NCBI GenBank assembly: GCA_964520875.1
Contig: CAZFQJ010000056.1
Location: 1-10,081 of the forward strand
Direction of reading: 5' to 3'
Length of the DNA: 10,081 nucleotides
From: SIG673 sp964520875
GTDB taxonomy: Bacteria; Bacillota; Clostridia; Oscillospirales; CAG-272
Positions within the stretch are counted from its first letter, which is position 1. Every line of letters begins with the position of its first letter. Below the pieces are notes generated by a model. It searched no databases and was not told the origin of the DNA. It worked only from the letters and a program-made list of their open reading frames with translations. Position numbers and translations under genes: made by a program. This document shows, piece after piece, positions 1 to 6,733 of the stretch.

Positions 1-52
1 TTCAACTCCAAACGAAAAAACGCAAAAATATCTTTTTTGTCCTCCCTTCACA

Positions 53-92
53 AAAAAGCACTTCTTTCGAAGTGCTTTTTGCTTTTTTTTTT
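53..92 (-). terminator. Intrinsic terminator of the glnS cluster, possibly bidirectional
   Basis: A perfect 12-bp stem (53-64 paired with 69-80) closes a 4-nt loop. Read on the minus strand the loop is GAAA closed by C-G, a GNRA-type tetraloop. The stem starts a few bases after the glnS stop codon, is preceded on that strand by an A-run (81-92) and ends in six T before GTGAAGG. That is the expected shape of a Rho-independent terminator for leftward transcription. On the plus strand the same stem is followed by GC and then a run of ten T, so it could also stop a transcript entering from the left. No other gene is visible in 1-52. Confidence 0.88.
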
Positions 93-95
93 ATA

Positions 96-1751
96 TTATG
101 CCTTCTTACCGGAACTGTCTTTAAGGGTAACTATCCTGTTGAATGTGTTTTCGTATTTGGTGTCTTTTGAGAAGTAGCCCGTGCGGACAAATTGGAACTT
201 TTCTCCGGCCTTTGCGTCGTTAAGGCATGCTTCTATCAAACAGTTTTCGAGTGTTACGACGGAATTCGGATTAAGATAATCGTCGTAGGTCTTGTCTTCC
301 GGAATATCTCCGGTGTTTTCGATAGTGAATAGTTTGTCATAGAGCTTTACCGTGCATCTCTGCGCGTTGACCTCGGAAAGCCAATGTATGGTGCCCTTTA
401 TCTTTCTTCCGTCGATCGGATTTTTGTTTCCGCTTTCAAGGTCAGCCGTACAATGAAGCTCGGTAACCTTTCCGTTTTCGTCCTTTATGATCTCGTTGCA
501 TTTGATTATATATGCGCCCATAAGACGTACCTCGCCGTCGGGCTTGAGACGGAAGAATTTCGGTACGGGTTCTTCCATGAAGTCCTCGCTGTCTACGAAA
601 AGCTCACGGGTGAACGCGACTTTTCTTGTTCCGGCTTCCGGATCCTGAGGATTGTTTGCGACTTCGAAATATTCAGTTTTGTCCTCGGGGTAGTTGGTGA
701 TAACTACCTTTAAAGGATCGAGGACCGCTATACGTCTTTCTGCCGTGGTATTGAGCTCGTCCCTTATACAGGATTCAAGCTGTTCTATCGCGACGAGACT
801 GTTGGCTTTCGCAACGCCTGTACGTCTGACGAATTCGAATATCGATTCGGGAGTATAACCTCTTCTGCGAAGTCCGCAGAGCGTAGGCATACGCGGATCG
901 TCCCAGCCGTCCACAAGTCCTGTTTCGACCAGCTTTCTGAGGTAACGCTTGCTCATGACCGTGTACGTTACGTTAAGACGCGCGAACTCTCTCTGCTGAG
1001 GCTTGGATTCGAAGCCTATGTTGTTTACTACCCAATCGTAGAGAGGACGGTGGTTTTCGAATTCAAGAGAGCAGAGCGAATATGTTATGCCCTCAAGAGC
1101 GTCCTGAATGCGGTGCGAGTCGTCGTAAAGGGGATAGATGCACCACTTGTCGCCCTGACGGTGATGATGAGCGCGTACTATTCTGTATATTGCGGGGTCG
1201 CGCATGTTGATGTTCGGAGACGCCATATCTATCTTAGCGCGGAGAGTTTTCGAGCCGTCGGGAAATTCTCCGTTCTTCATTCTTTCGAAAAGATCGAGAT
1301 TCTCCTCAACGCTCCTGTTTCGGTAGGGACTTTCCTTACCCGGCTCGGTAAGAGTTCCGCGATATTCGCGAAGCTCGTTCGCGGAAAGATCGCATACATA
1401 CGCCTTGCCGTCTTTTATCAGCTTTACCGCGAATTCATAACATTTATCGAAGTAGTCCGAACCGTAAAAGATCCCTCCGCTCGGAACGGCGCCGAGCCAT
1501 TTAAGATCCTCGTAGATAGATTCTACGTATTCGGTATCCTCTTTTGCGGGATTTGTATCGTCGTAACGGAGATTGAAAACTCCTCCGTACTTTTTGGCGG
1601 TGGTGTAGTTTATCCATATAGCCTTTGCAGAGCCGATATGAAGATACCCGTTAGGCTCGGGAGGAAAACGTGTGTGAACCTTTTTCCCCGGATTTTCCGC
1701 AAGATCCGAGTCTATGAAATCGTGTATAAAATTGGAGCTTATTTCTTCCAT
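96..1751 (-). CDS. glnS: Glutaminyl-tRNA synthetase (GlnRS)
   Basis: Cytoplasmic class I aminoacyl-tRNA synthetase that attaches glutamine to tRNA(Gln) using ATP. The 551 residues match the E. coli enzyme almost end to end (about 554). The Rossmann catalytic domain has the class I signature near residues 33-43 (PEPNGYLHIGS) and a KMSKS-type loop VMSKR at 265-269. The two-barrel anticodon-binding region follows from about 340. Residues that in E. coli GlnRS reject glutamate, Cys229 and Gln255, are present as Cys227 (SLCSLEF) and Gln253, so this is a true GlnRS and not a GluRS. The fourth signature residue is Ser41 where E. coli has His43. There is no YqeY-type extension. It is the last gene of the leftward cluster, 39 nt after gltX; the SD is weak (AAGG or CAGG upstream of ATG). 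GlnRS is uncommon in Gram-positives, where Gln-tRNA is usually made by GatCAB. Confidence 0.96.
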   Translation of the reverse strand: MEEISSNFIHDFIDSDLAENPGKKVHTRFPPEPNGYLHIGSAKAIWINYTTAKKYGGVFNLRYDDTNPAKEDTEYVESIYEDLKWLGAVPSGGIFYGSDYFDKCYEFAVKLIKDGKAYVCDLSANELREYRGTLTEPGKESPYRNRSVEENLDLFERMKNGEFPDGSKTLRAKIDMASPNINMRDPAIYRIVRAHHHRQGDKWCIYPLYDDSHRIQDALEGITYSLCSLEFENHRPLYDWVVNNIGFESKPQQREFARLNVTYTVMSKRYLRKLVETGLVDGWDDPRMPTLCGLRRRGYTPESIFEFVRRTGVAKANSLVAIEQLESCIRDELNTTAERRIAVLDPLKVVITNYPEDKTEYFEVANNPQDPEAGTRKVAFTRELFVDSEDFMEEPVPKFFRLKPDGEVRLMGAYIIKCNEIIKDENGKVTELHCTADLESGNKNPIDGRKIKGTIHWLSEVNAQRCTVKLYDKLFTIENTGDIPEDKTYDDYLNPNSVVTLENCLIEACLNDAKAGEKFQFVRTGYFSKDTKYENTFNRIVTLKDSSGKKA

Positions 1752-1790
1752 GTTAGAAAACCTGACCTTCGTTTTGATTTTTGATATAGA

Positions 1791-3503
1791 TTAAACGGAG
1801 AGCTTTCCGGCGTAAGCAAGAAGTCTCGTCTTTACTCTTGTTTCTCCGAGGACGCGCATGACCTCATACATATCGGGCGAGCTGAGTCTGCCCGTGACCG
1901 CGAGACGTATAAACGACGAAACGTCGGCAACGCTTCCCTTGAAGCTTTCGGGTGAGGCTTTATATTCCTTCATATCCGTCGCGTAACCGAGCTTGGCGCC
2001 CGCCTGCTTTATCTTTTCGAACCATACGTCCTGCGTGTCGTTTTCATTATAGACTCCCGCAAAGTCGCATAGTATCTTTTCGACGTCTTTAAGATCCGTT
2101 CCTTCCGGCAGAGCCTCGGTAACTTCGAAAAGCTCGTCGTAGAAGAATCCCATATAGGATTTTACTTCGCCCCATGCGCCGAAGTCCTTTCTCGGCTTTT
2201 TTCCACCTCTGCCGATAGAAAATACCGCTTTCGCGTATTCGGGGGCGTTTTTAAGAAGCTCGGCAAAATCCGTATCGAATTCGCACGCCCATTCCGTAAC
2301 GCCGTCGTATATCTGATCCGCGGTGTATCTGCAAAGGATATTCTTTGAGACGTCTCCGAGCTTTGCAAGGTCGAAAAGACAACCCGATGTGCTCATCTTC
2401 TTTATCGAGAAGGGGAAATCCGTGTATTTTTTGTCGGGGTTCTGCGCGTGCCATTCCTCGTAGTTTGAATTGAGAAGCGTCATGACGTATTCCATAACGC
2501 AGTCGGGAGCATACCCCATACGCTTGTAGTCGTTCATGTTCGCGCCCATGTCGCGTTTCGAAAGCTTTTTCTTCGCTCCGTTTTCAAGCTTCATTATCTG
2601 AGCTATGTGCATATATTTGGGAAGCTTGAAGCCGAGGTATTTGAAAAGCTGTATGTGCTTCGGAAGAGAAGGGAGCCATTCCTCTCCGCGAATGACGTGG
2701 GTGGTGCCCATGAGTCTGTCGTCTACCGCGTGTGCGAAATGATACGTGGGTATACCGTCGCTCTTCAAAAGAACGAAATCCTCGTCGTTTTCCGGAACTT
2801 CAAGCTTTCCCTTTATCAGATCGGTGAACGGTTGCTTTACCGATATATCTCCGTCCGCTTTTATGCGAAGAACGAATTTTTCGCCGTTTTTAAGACTTTC
2901 TTCCACCTCTTCGAGCGTGAAGCGTCTGCGGTCGAGCATCTCCTTCTTTGCGGCTTCCGCGTCGGCGTGCCAATCCTTTGTCTTGATCTCTTCCTTTTTG
3001 TCGGTCTTATTCAGTATCTCAAGCTCTTCCTCGGTGGTAAAGCATGGGTAAGCCTTGCCTTCCTTAACGAGCTTTTTCGCGAAAACGTGGTATATCGGAC
3101 CGCGCTCGCTTTGGCGGTAAGGACCGTATATGCCGATCTCTCCGTCTGCGGTCGCGCCCTCGTCGAACTTTATTCCGTAATGAGCGAGCGTGTTTATGAG
3201 ACTCTCCGCCGCGCCTTCAACCTCGCGCTTTGCGTCCGTGTCTTCTATCCTGAGAAGGAAAATTCCTCCGCTTTGGTGAGCAAGTCGTTCGCCGACAGTG
3301 GTCGGAAAGAGTCCTCCGAAATGCAGAAATCCCGTGGGGCTCGGCGCAAAACGCGTTACCTTAGCTCCTTCGGGCAGTTGCCTTTCCGGAAAACGCGCTA
3401 TACATTCCTCCGGCGTCTCGGTTACCTGCGGAAAGAGAAGCTCCGCAAGCTTTTCACATTTTTCGGCGTCTCCGAAATCAAAAAAATCTTTGTTTTCCGT
3501 CAT
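1791..3503 (-). CDS. gltX: Glutamyl-tRNA synthetase (GluRS), long clostridial form
   Basis: Cytoplasmic class I synthetase charging tRNA(Glu) with glutamate. At 570 residues it is longer than typical bacterial GluRS (about 470-490), chiefly through roughly 48 N-terminal residues before the conserved TRFAPSPTG segment. The class I signature reads HFGG at 61-64, the acidic LLRIEDTD is at 83-90, and the KMSKS loop is KKLSKRD at 312-318. The C-terminal helical domain ends with the family pattern VSSFIRLAVTGR (529-539) and a LGETRVKTRL run. The Cys-rich zinc site known in E. coli GluRS is absent: only Cys154 (PCFTTEEEL) remains in that region. Start ATG at 3503 has AAAGGAAGG about 12 nt upstream. 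It lies 45 nt after the HAD gene and 39 nt before glnS. With a separate GlnRS present it is probably a discriminating enzyme, which is an inference. Confidence 0.95.
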   Translation of the reverse strand: MTENKDFFDFGDAEKCEKLAELLFPQVTETPEECIARFPERQLPEGAKVTRFAPSPTGFLHFGGLFPTTVGERLAHQSGGIFLLRIEDTDAKREVEGAAESLINTLAHYGIKFDEGATADGEIGIYGPYRQSERGPIYHVFAKKLVKEGKAYPCFTTEEELEILNKTDKKEEIKTKDWHADAEAAKKEMLDRRRFTLEEVEESLKNGEKFVLRIKADGDISVKQPFTDLIKGKLEVPENDEDFVLLKSDGIPTYHFAHAVDDRLMGTTHVIRGEEWLPSLPKHIQLFKYLGFKLPKYMHIAQIMKLENGAKKKLSKRDMGANMNDYKRMGYAPDCVMEYVMTLLNSNYEEWHAQNPDKKYTDFPFSIKKMSTSGCLFDLAKLGDVSKNILCRYTADQIYDGVTEWACEFDTDFAELLKNAPEYAKAVFSIGRGGKKPRKDFGAWGEVKSYMGFFYDELFEVTEALPEGTDLKDVEKILCDFAGVYNENDTQDVWFEKIKQAGAKLGYATDMKEYKASPESFKGSVADVSSFIRLAVTGRLSSPDMYEVMRVLGETRVKTRLLAYAGKLSV

Positions 3504-3548
3504 TTTACAGGTCGTTCCTTCCTTTATAGAATATGTAGGGTGGATTGT

Positions 3549-4211
3549 TTATCGTGTCAGTCGGTTTATCAGGATATCTTCGAGTTCCTTTGCGTTTGCG
3601 GCGGCAGCGAGCGCTCCCGCGGACAGAAGTTCGTCCTCGCTTCCGTATCCGTATGTTACTCCTATGCACGGAATTGCATTTTGCAACGCACCCGCAACGT
3701 CGAAAACCGTGTCTCCGACCATTACCGATGTCTCTGCGTCTGCATGACTTTCGGCGAGCGCATAAGCGAGAACATCGCTCTTTTTTACTCTGCTTCCGTC
3801 AAGCGTGCTTCCGTATACGCCGTCGAACGCTTCTTTTATGCCGAAATGTTCGAGTATCCGAGACGCGAAGATCTCCGGTTTCGACGTGGCAAGGTATATC
3901 CTTTTGCCGTTTGCCGAAAGCTTGGCTAAAAGCTCGCGGATATGCGGATAAAGCTCACATTCGAATATTCCTTTCGGACGGTAATATTCTCTGTAATACT
4001 CTACGGCATCACACGCGGTACTTTCGTCCATTCCAAAAAAGCTCATGTAAGAATCGATAAGCGGCGGACCGATGAACGGTTTTAACGTATCGCGCGGCGG
4101 TTTGGCTATTTCGGGGTAACGTTCAAGCGAGAAAAATATAGAATTGGTTATACCGACGTAAGGATCTGTGATCGTTCCGTCAAGATCGAAAAATATGTTT
4201 TGAAATGCCAT
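3549..4211 (-). CDS. HAD-superfamily phosphatase, phosphoglycolate phosphatase/PpaX type
   Basis: Predicted cytosolic Mg2+-dependent phosphohydrolase, 220 residues, the usual length for the Gph/PpaX branch of the HAD-IA subfamily. Motif I is FFDLDGT with nucleophile Asp9 and acid/base Asp11. A helical cap follows (about 15-85) with the FIGPPL segment typical of this branch. Motif II is LATSKP (Thr109/Ser110), motif III is a lysine at 143-144, and motif IV is VMVGDTVFD (Asp167, Asp171). No signal peptide or membrane segment is visible. The substrate cannot be read from sequence: phosphoglycolate, pyrophosphate or a nucleotide or sugar phosphate are all possible. The ATG is one base after the stop of the AEC transporter and lacks a clear SD, so translation is probably coupled to it. 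Confidence 0.88.
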   Translation of the reverse strand: MAFQNIFFDLDGTITDPYVGITNSIFFSLERYPEIAKPPRDTLKPFIGPPLIDSYMSFFGMDESTACDAVEYYREYYRPKGIFECELYPHIRELLAKLSANGKRIYLATSKPEIFASRILEHFGIKEAFDGVYGSTLDGSRVKKSDVLAYALAESHADAETSVMVGDTVFDVAGALQNAIPCIGVTYGYGSEDELLSAGALAAAANAKELEDILINRLTR

Positions 4212-4212
4212 T

Positions 4213-5160
4213 TTACAGTAGATTCAAAAGCGACGCCCAAAGCGGCATTGTGAAAAGCGACAGTATGGTACTGATCGATACGAATTTCGAAGCGGTCACC
4301 GAGTCAGACGAAAACCGCTCGGCGAACATACATGTGGCTGAAGCGGCGGGCGCAGAAGCGCAGATAAGCACTACCGAGAACGCCGTGAGGTCGTAAAATC
4401 CGAAGATCTTGCAGACATACAGGATGCCGAACGTCGCAAGAGGGAGAAGGAGCAATCTGAGCGCAAGCGCCACATAAAGGTTGGCGTCCCTGAAAGCGCC
4501 CTTAAGTTTTAGATCGGCAAGGCGCATTCCGATTATCATCATAGACATCGGCGCTACCGTGTTTTTTAACATTTCAAGGGCTTCTTCGGTAAATGACGAG
4601 ACCGCCGTAGGAAGATGTGAATACAGATCGGTCGCGAATATGATTATGCCTATGAACGTCGGAATAGTGGCGGCGTTGAGGAACATCTTTCGAAAAGAGA
4701 TATAAGAACGATCCTCCGAGTATATAAGGCAACCGAGCGACCATGAGAAAAAGTTGAAGCCTATTATGTATATCGAAGCGTATATCGCCGCCTCCGAACC
4801 GAAGATCATGGTGATGAGCGGTATTCCCATGTAACCCGCATTTGCAAATGCGGTTCCGAAACGGTAAACCTTAGCGGTCTCCTTCGGGGCTTTCTTAAAG
4901 AACAGATGTACTGTCAAGATGAATAGTGCGTGTATGACGAAAGTGAGTATCAGTACCGTGAGTGCGGAACGGAGTATGCTTTTGTCGAACGGTCTGAAAA
5001 AGCCCACTATGAGCATTGCGGGTTGGGTTATGTACAGTATCGTGTTCGTAAATCCCAAGGGAAGCTTATCGTCTGCCAAACGAGCTTTGCGTAAGATAAA
5101 TCCCGGGATCATCATCACGAAGAGCAGAAGTACCGCTCTGAAAAGAACAGTTATATCCAT
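4213..5160 (-). CDS. AEC-family (auxin efflux carrier-like) membrane transporter
   Basis: Predicted integral membrane permease of 315 residues, the normal size for the bacterial AEC family (PF03547), with about ten hydrophobic segments over the whole length. Family signatures visible are FANAGYMGIPL at 105-115 in the central region, VAPMSMMIIGMRL at 202-214, and the C-terminal CASAPAASATCMFAERF (267-283) followed by STILSLFTMPLW. Bacterial AEC proteins move small organic anions such as malate or malonate, or amino acids; the substrate here is unknown. The start ATG is 7 nt downstream of the stop of the preceding membrane protein, with GAGG overlapping that gene's end as the likely SD. Tight coupling to the HAD gene (1-nt gap) suggests co-expression, possibly uptake or export of a metabolite related to the phosphatase; that link is inference. 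Confidence 0.9.
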   Translation of the reverse strand: MDITVLFRAVLLLFVMMIPGFILRKARLADDKLPLGFTNTILYITQPAMLIVGFFRPFDKSILRSALTVLILTFVIHALFILTVHLFFKKAPKETAKVYRFGTAFANAGYMGIPLITMIFGSEAAIYASIYIIGFNFFSWSLGCLIYSEDRSYISFRKMFLNAATIPTFIGIIIFATDLYSHLPTAVSSFTEEALEMLKNTVAPMSMMIIGMRLADLKLKGAFRDANLYVALALRLLLLPLATFGILYVCKIFGFYDLTAFSVVLICASAPAASATCMFAERFSSDSVTASKFVSISTILSLFTMPLWASLLNLL

Positions 5161-5166
5161 TTTGCG

Positions 5167-6033
5167 TCAATCCTCGTTGTAATGAAATAATCTTATCGCA
5201 AGATAGAGCATGAATGTGAATTCAAAGACTATCATGGCGGTATTCTCAACGGATACGAATTTCGCGCATATCAGCATAGTGCATCTCGCGGCGGTAAATC
5301 CGAAGCAGAAAACGAATGTCGAGCAAAGAAACGCAAGATACAAACGCGGAGCGCGTCCTTCGGTACGCATCTTTATCTCATAAACGGTGAACAACATGAG
5401 CATTAACAGCAGGAGCTGCTCGGCAAGTCTGTAAGGAGAGGAGAGCACGTAATCGCGTTCGAAATATTGCTCTATCACGTCGCAGATGAACCATGCTACT
5501 CCAAAGCAACCGCACACGAGGTGTGCCTTTTCGTTTGAAAAGAGCCTGTCCGTAAGCTCGGGAACAAAGTAGAGCGCGTAAGGAAATGCGAGAAAGATCG
5601 CAAGAACCGTAATGGGAAGGCTCGTCGGCGCGGAAGCGCTTCCGGAGAACAGAAGATATAAACGAACGCACGCATATCCAAAAATTCCGAGCGCGGTCAG
5701 CACGCGCGCCGTTACCGTTTCCGGCTCGTCAGACGAATAGTAAGCTTTATGCTCGTTTTCTTTCGGAAAGTTCGGTTCGAAAGTCTCGCTTTTCGGGATC
5801 AAAATAAAACACAGGGCAAAGATCGTTATGCAGGAAACGAACGTAAATGCGGCGGCTATCGTGAAAAGGTGACTGCCGTATTCGAAAAGTTCGTTCTTCG
5901 GTGTGAAGTCCTTTATCAAGGCTATGCCGAACAAAACGGCTGAGATGAGCGCCGATATGGCGGCCGATATCCTCAGTATGCGTTTTTTTCGGTAATAAGC
6001 CTCAAGCCCGTTTATGCCTATATCTTTTTTCAA
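5167..6033 (-). CDS. Uncharacterised polytopic membrane protein, about 8 TM
   Basis: I do not recognise the family. From a TTG start at 6033 the product is 288 residues with a basic, soluble N-terminus (KKDIGINGLEAYYRKKR), then about eight hydrophobic stretches. A 30-40 residue acidic linker (FEPNFPKENEHKAYYSSDEPE) separates the second and third. A segment reading DVIEQYFERDYVLSSP, followed by a Leu-rich helix ending in YEIKMRTEGR, reminds me of uncharacterised clostridial membrane proteins, but I cannot verify that. No catalytic motif is visible. The open frame extends upstream to an ATG at 6195. I reject that start because AAGGAG at 6044-6049, 10 nt before TTG, and a sigma-A promoter at 6091-6119 both fall inside the extension, and the extra residues are Lys/Asn-rich low-complexity sequence. 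It heads the leftward cluster and ends 6 nt before the AEC gene. Confidence 0.75.
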   Translation of the reverse strand: MKKDIGINGLEAYYRKKRILRISAAISALISAVLFGIALIKDFTPKNELFEYGSHLFTIAAAFTFVSCITIFALCFILIPKSETFEPNFPKENEHKAYYSSDEPETVTARVLTALGIFGYACVRLYLLFSGSASAPTSLPITVLAIFLAFPYALYFVPELTDRLFSNEKAHLVCGCFGVAWFICDVIEQYFERDYVLSSPYRLAEQLLLLMLMLFTVYEIKMRTEGRAPRLYLAFLCSTFVFCFGFTAARCTMLICAKFVSVENTAMIVFEFTFMLYLAIRLFHYNED

Positions 6034-6043
6034 GGTAGGATAT

Positions 6044-6049
6044 CTCCTT
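6044..6049 (-). promoter_or_regulatory. Shine-Dalgarno AAGGAG deciding a TTG start
   Basis: On the minus strand AAGGAG lies 10 nt before TTG at 6033-6031. The upstream in-frame ATG (6057-6055) overlaps this region and has only AT-rich sequence before it. The SD therefore favours TTG as the real start of the membrane-protein gene. Confidence 0.7.
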
Positions 6050-6090
6050 AAAAACATTTTTTGAAAAATAAGCGAAATACGCCTTATAAT

Positions 6091-6119
6091 ATTATATACC
6101 TCTTTGCACATTTTTGCAA
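6091..6119 (-). promoter_or_regulatory. Sigma-A-type promoter of the leftward cluster
   Basis: On the minus strand a -35 box TTGCAA (6119-6114; 4 of 6 bases match TTGACA) is separated by exactly 17 nt from a perfect -10 TATAAT (6096-6091). Transcription would start near 6084, giving a leader of about 50 nt before the TTG start at 6033. That is too short for a T-box or a large riboswitch. The -35 box is half of an inverted repeat, TTGCA-N6-TGCAA (6104-6119). Confidence 0.72.
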
Positions 6120-6188
6120 GACCAATTTTGATTTTTTTTACGTTTTTTCCGAAATTTACATTCTTAGCGATTTTTTTTGCAAAAGGTC

Positions 6189-6217
6189 TTTTCATTTTGC
6201 GCCGTTTGTGATATAAT
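6189..6217 (+). promoter_or_regulatory. Sigma-A-type promoter (extended -10) of the tsaE cluster
   Basis: A perfect -10 TATAAT (6212-6217) is preceded by TGA, giving the extended -10 pattern TGnTATAAT. A weaker -35 TTTTCA (6189-6194; 4 of 6 matches) is 17 nt upstream. Transcription would begin near 6224, leaving a 44-nt leader to the preferred tsaE ATG. Confidence 0.7.
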
Positions 6218-6267
6218 AGATACGATTGTAAGAAAAAGCGGAAAGCTTGTTTATGGAGTCGGTGAAA

Positions 6268-6711
6268 ATGAACACACGTGCGGAATTTATATCATTATCA
6301 TGCTCCGATACCGAGAAAATAGGCGAAAATGTCGCGAAGGCTTTGAAGAACGGAGGCTTCGTCGCGTTTTACGGAGATCTCGGAGCGGGAAAAACGGCAT
6401 TCGTGCGCGGAATGGGCAAAGTCCTATGTCCCGAGGCTTCGGTGTGCAGTCCGACATATTCCGTGATAAACGAATACAAAAGGGACGGCAGGACCGTTCT
6501 TTGTCATGTTGACGCATATCGTATAAACGATGACGACGATCTCTATTCCACGGGCTTTTACGATTGCGCCGAATACCCTTTGTGCGTTATGGCGGTGGAA
6601 TGGAGCGAAAAGATACCGTTTGCCGTTCCGAAGGACGCCGTAAGGGTGACGATAGAACGCATAGGCGAGACCGAACGTAAGATCACGGTCGAAGGACCTG
6701 TGAGTTTGTGA
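6268..6711 (+). CDS. tsaE: tRNA threonylcarbamoyladenosine synthesis ATPase TsaE
   Basis: Small cytosolic P-loop ATPase that works with TsaB and TsaD to place threonylcarbamoyl on A37 of ANN-reading tRNAs (t6A). From the chosen ATG it has 147 residues; the family is about 150. Walker A is GDLGAGKT at 36-43. Other family hallmarks are SPTYSVINEY (61-70; usually SPTF), HVDAYR (80-85) and AVEWSEKIP (109-117). In-frame TTG (6247) and ATG (6253) codons lie upstream, but only the ATG at 6268 has a good SD: GGAG at 6255-6258, 9 nt away. It also gives an N-terminus (FISLSCSDTEKIG) that fits the family. First gene of the rightward cluster, 22 nt before tsaB. Confidence 0.95.
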   Translation: MNTRAEFISLSCSDTEKIGENVAKALKNGGFVAFYGDLGAGKTAFVRGMGKVLCPEASVCSPTYSVINEYKRDGRTVLCHVDAYRINDDDDLYSTGFYDCAEYPLCVMAVEWSEKIPFAVPKDAVRVTIERIGETERKITVEGPVSL

Positions 6712-6733
6712 CCGAAAGGGGAAAGTTTGAGTT

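Larger units (their letters stand above)
6034..6267. other. AT-rich divergent intergenic region
   Basis: About 234 nt between the two divergent clusters. It contains a minus-strand promoter (6091-6119), a plus-strand promoter (6189-6217), several T-runs, an inverted repeat TTGCA-N6-TGCAA at 6104-6119 and a perfect palindrome TTTTGCAAAA at 6175-6184. TTGCAA occurs close to both -35 boxes. I see no T-box consensus, tRNA or stable long hairpin, and no convincing small ORF; the open frame running through it on the minus strand reads Lys/Asn/Ile-rich low-complexity sequence. Confidence 0.6.

Noticed and set aside
1050..1784. 244-codon plus-strand frame antisense to glnS
   Set aside because: Same codon-register artefact; the sense strand encodes an intact GlnRS and the antisense product has no recognisable motif.
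3504..3548. T-box riboswitch upstream of gltX, or in front of alaS (9749-9785)
   Set aside because: The gaps are 45 and 37 nt, far too short for a T-box, and no GGTGG-type antiterminator motif is present.
2607..3929. 440-codon open frame on the plus strand, antisense to gltX and the HAD gene
   Set aside because: It is exactly in codon register with both minus-strand genes (the 45-nt gap keeps phase). Antisense stops in that register would need sense TTA, CTA or TCA, which these genes rarely use. Both sense genes have clear family motifs, while the antisense product shows none.
6034..6195. N-terminal extension of the membrane protein to ATG 6195
   Set aside because: It contains a promoter and an SD for a downstream TTG, encodes low-complexity Lys/Asn/Ile-rich sequence, and no SD precedes the ATG.
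6247..6267. Earlier tsaE starts at TTG 6247 or ATG 6253
   Set aside because: Neither has a good SD. GGAG at 6255-6258 is well placed for ATG 6268, and the family N-terminus begins there. ATG 6253 remains a minor possibility.
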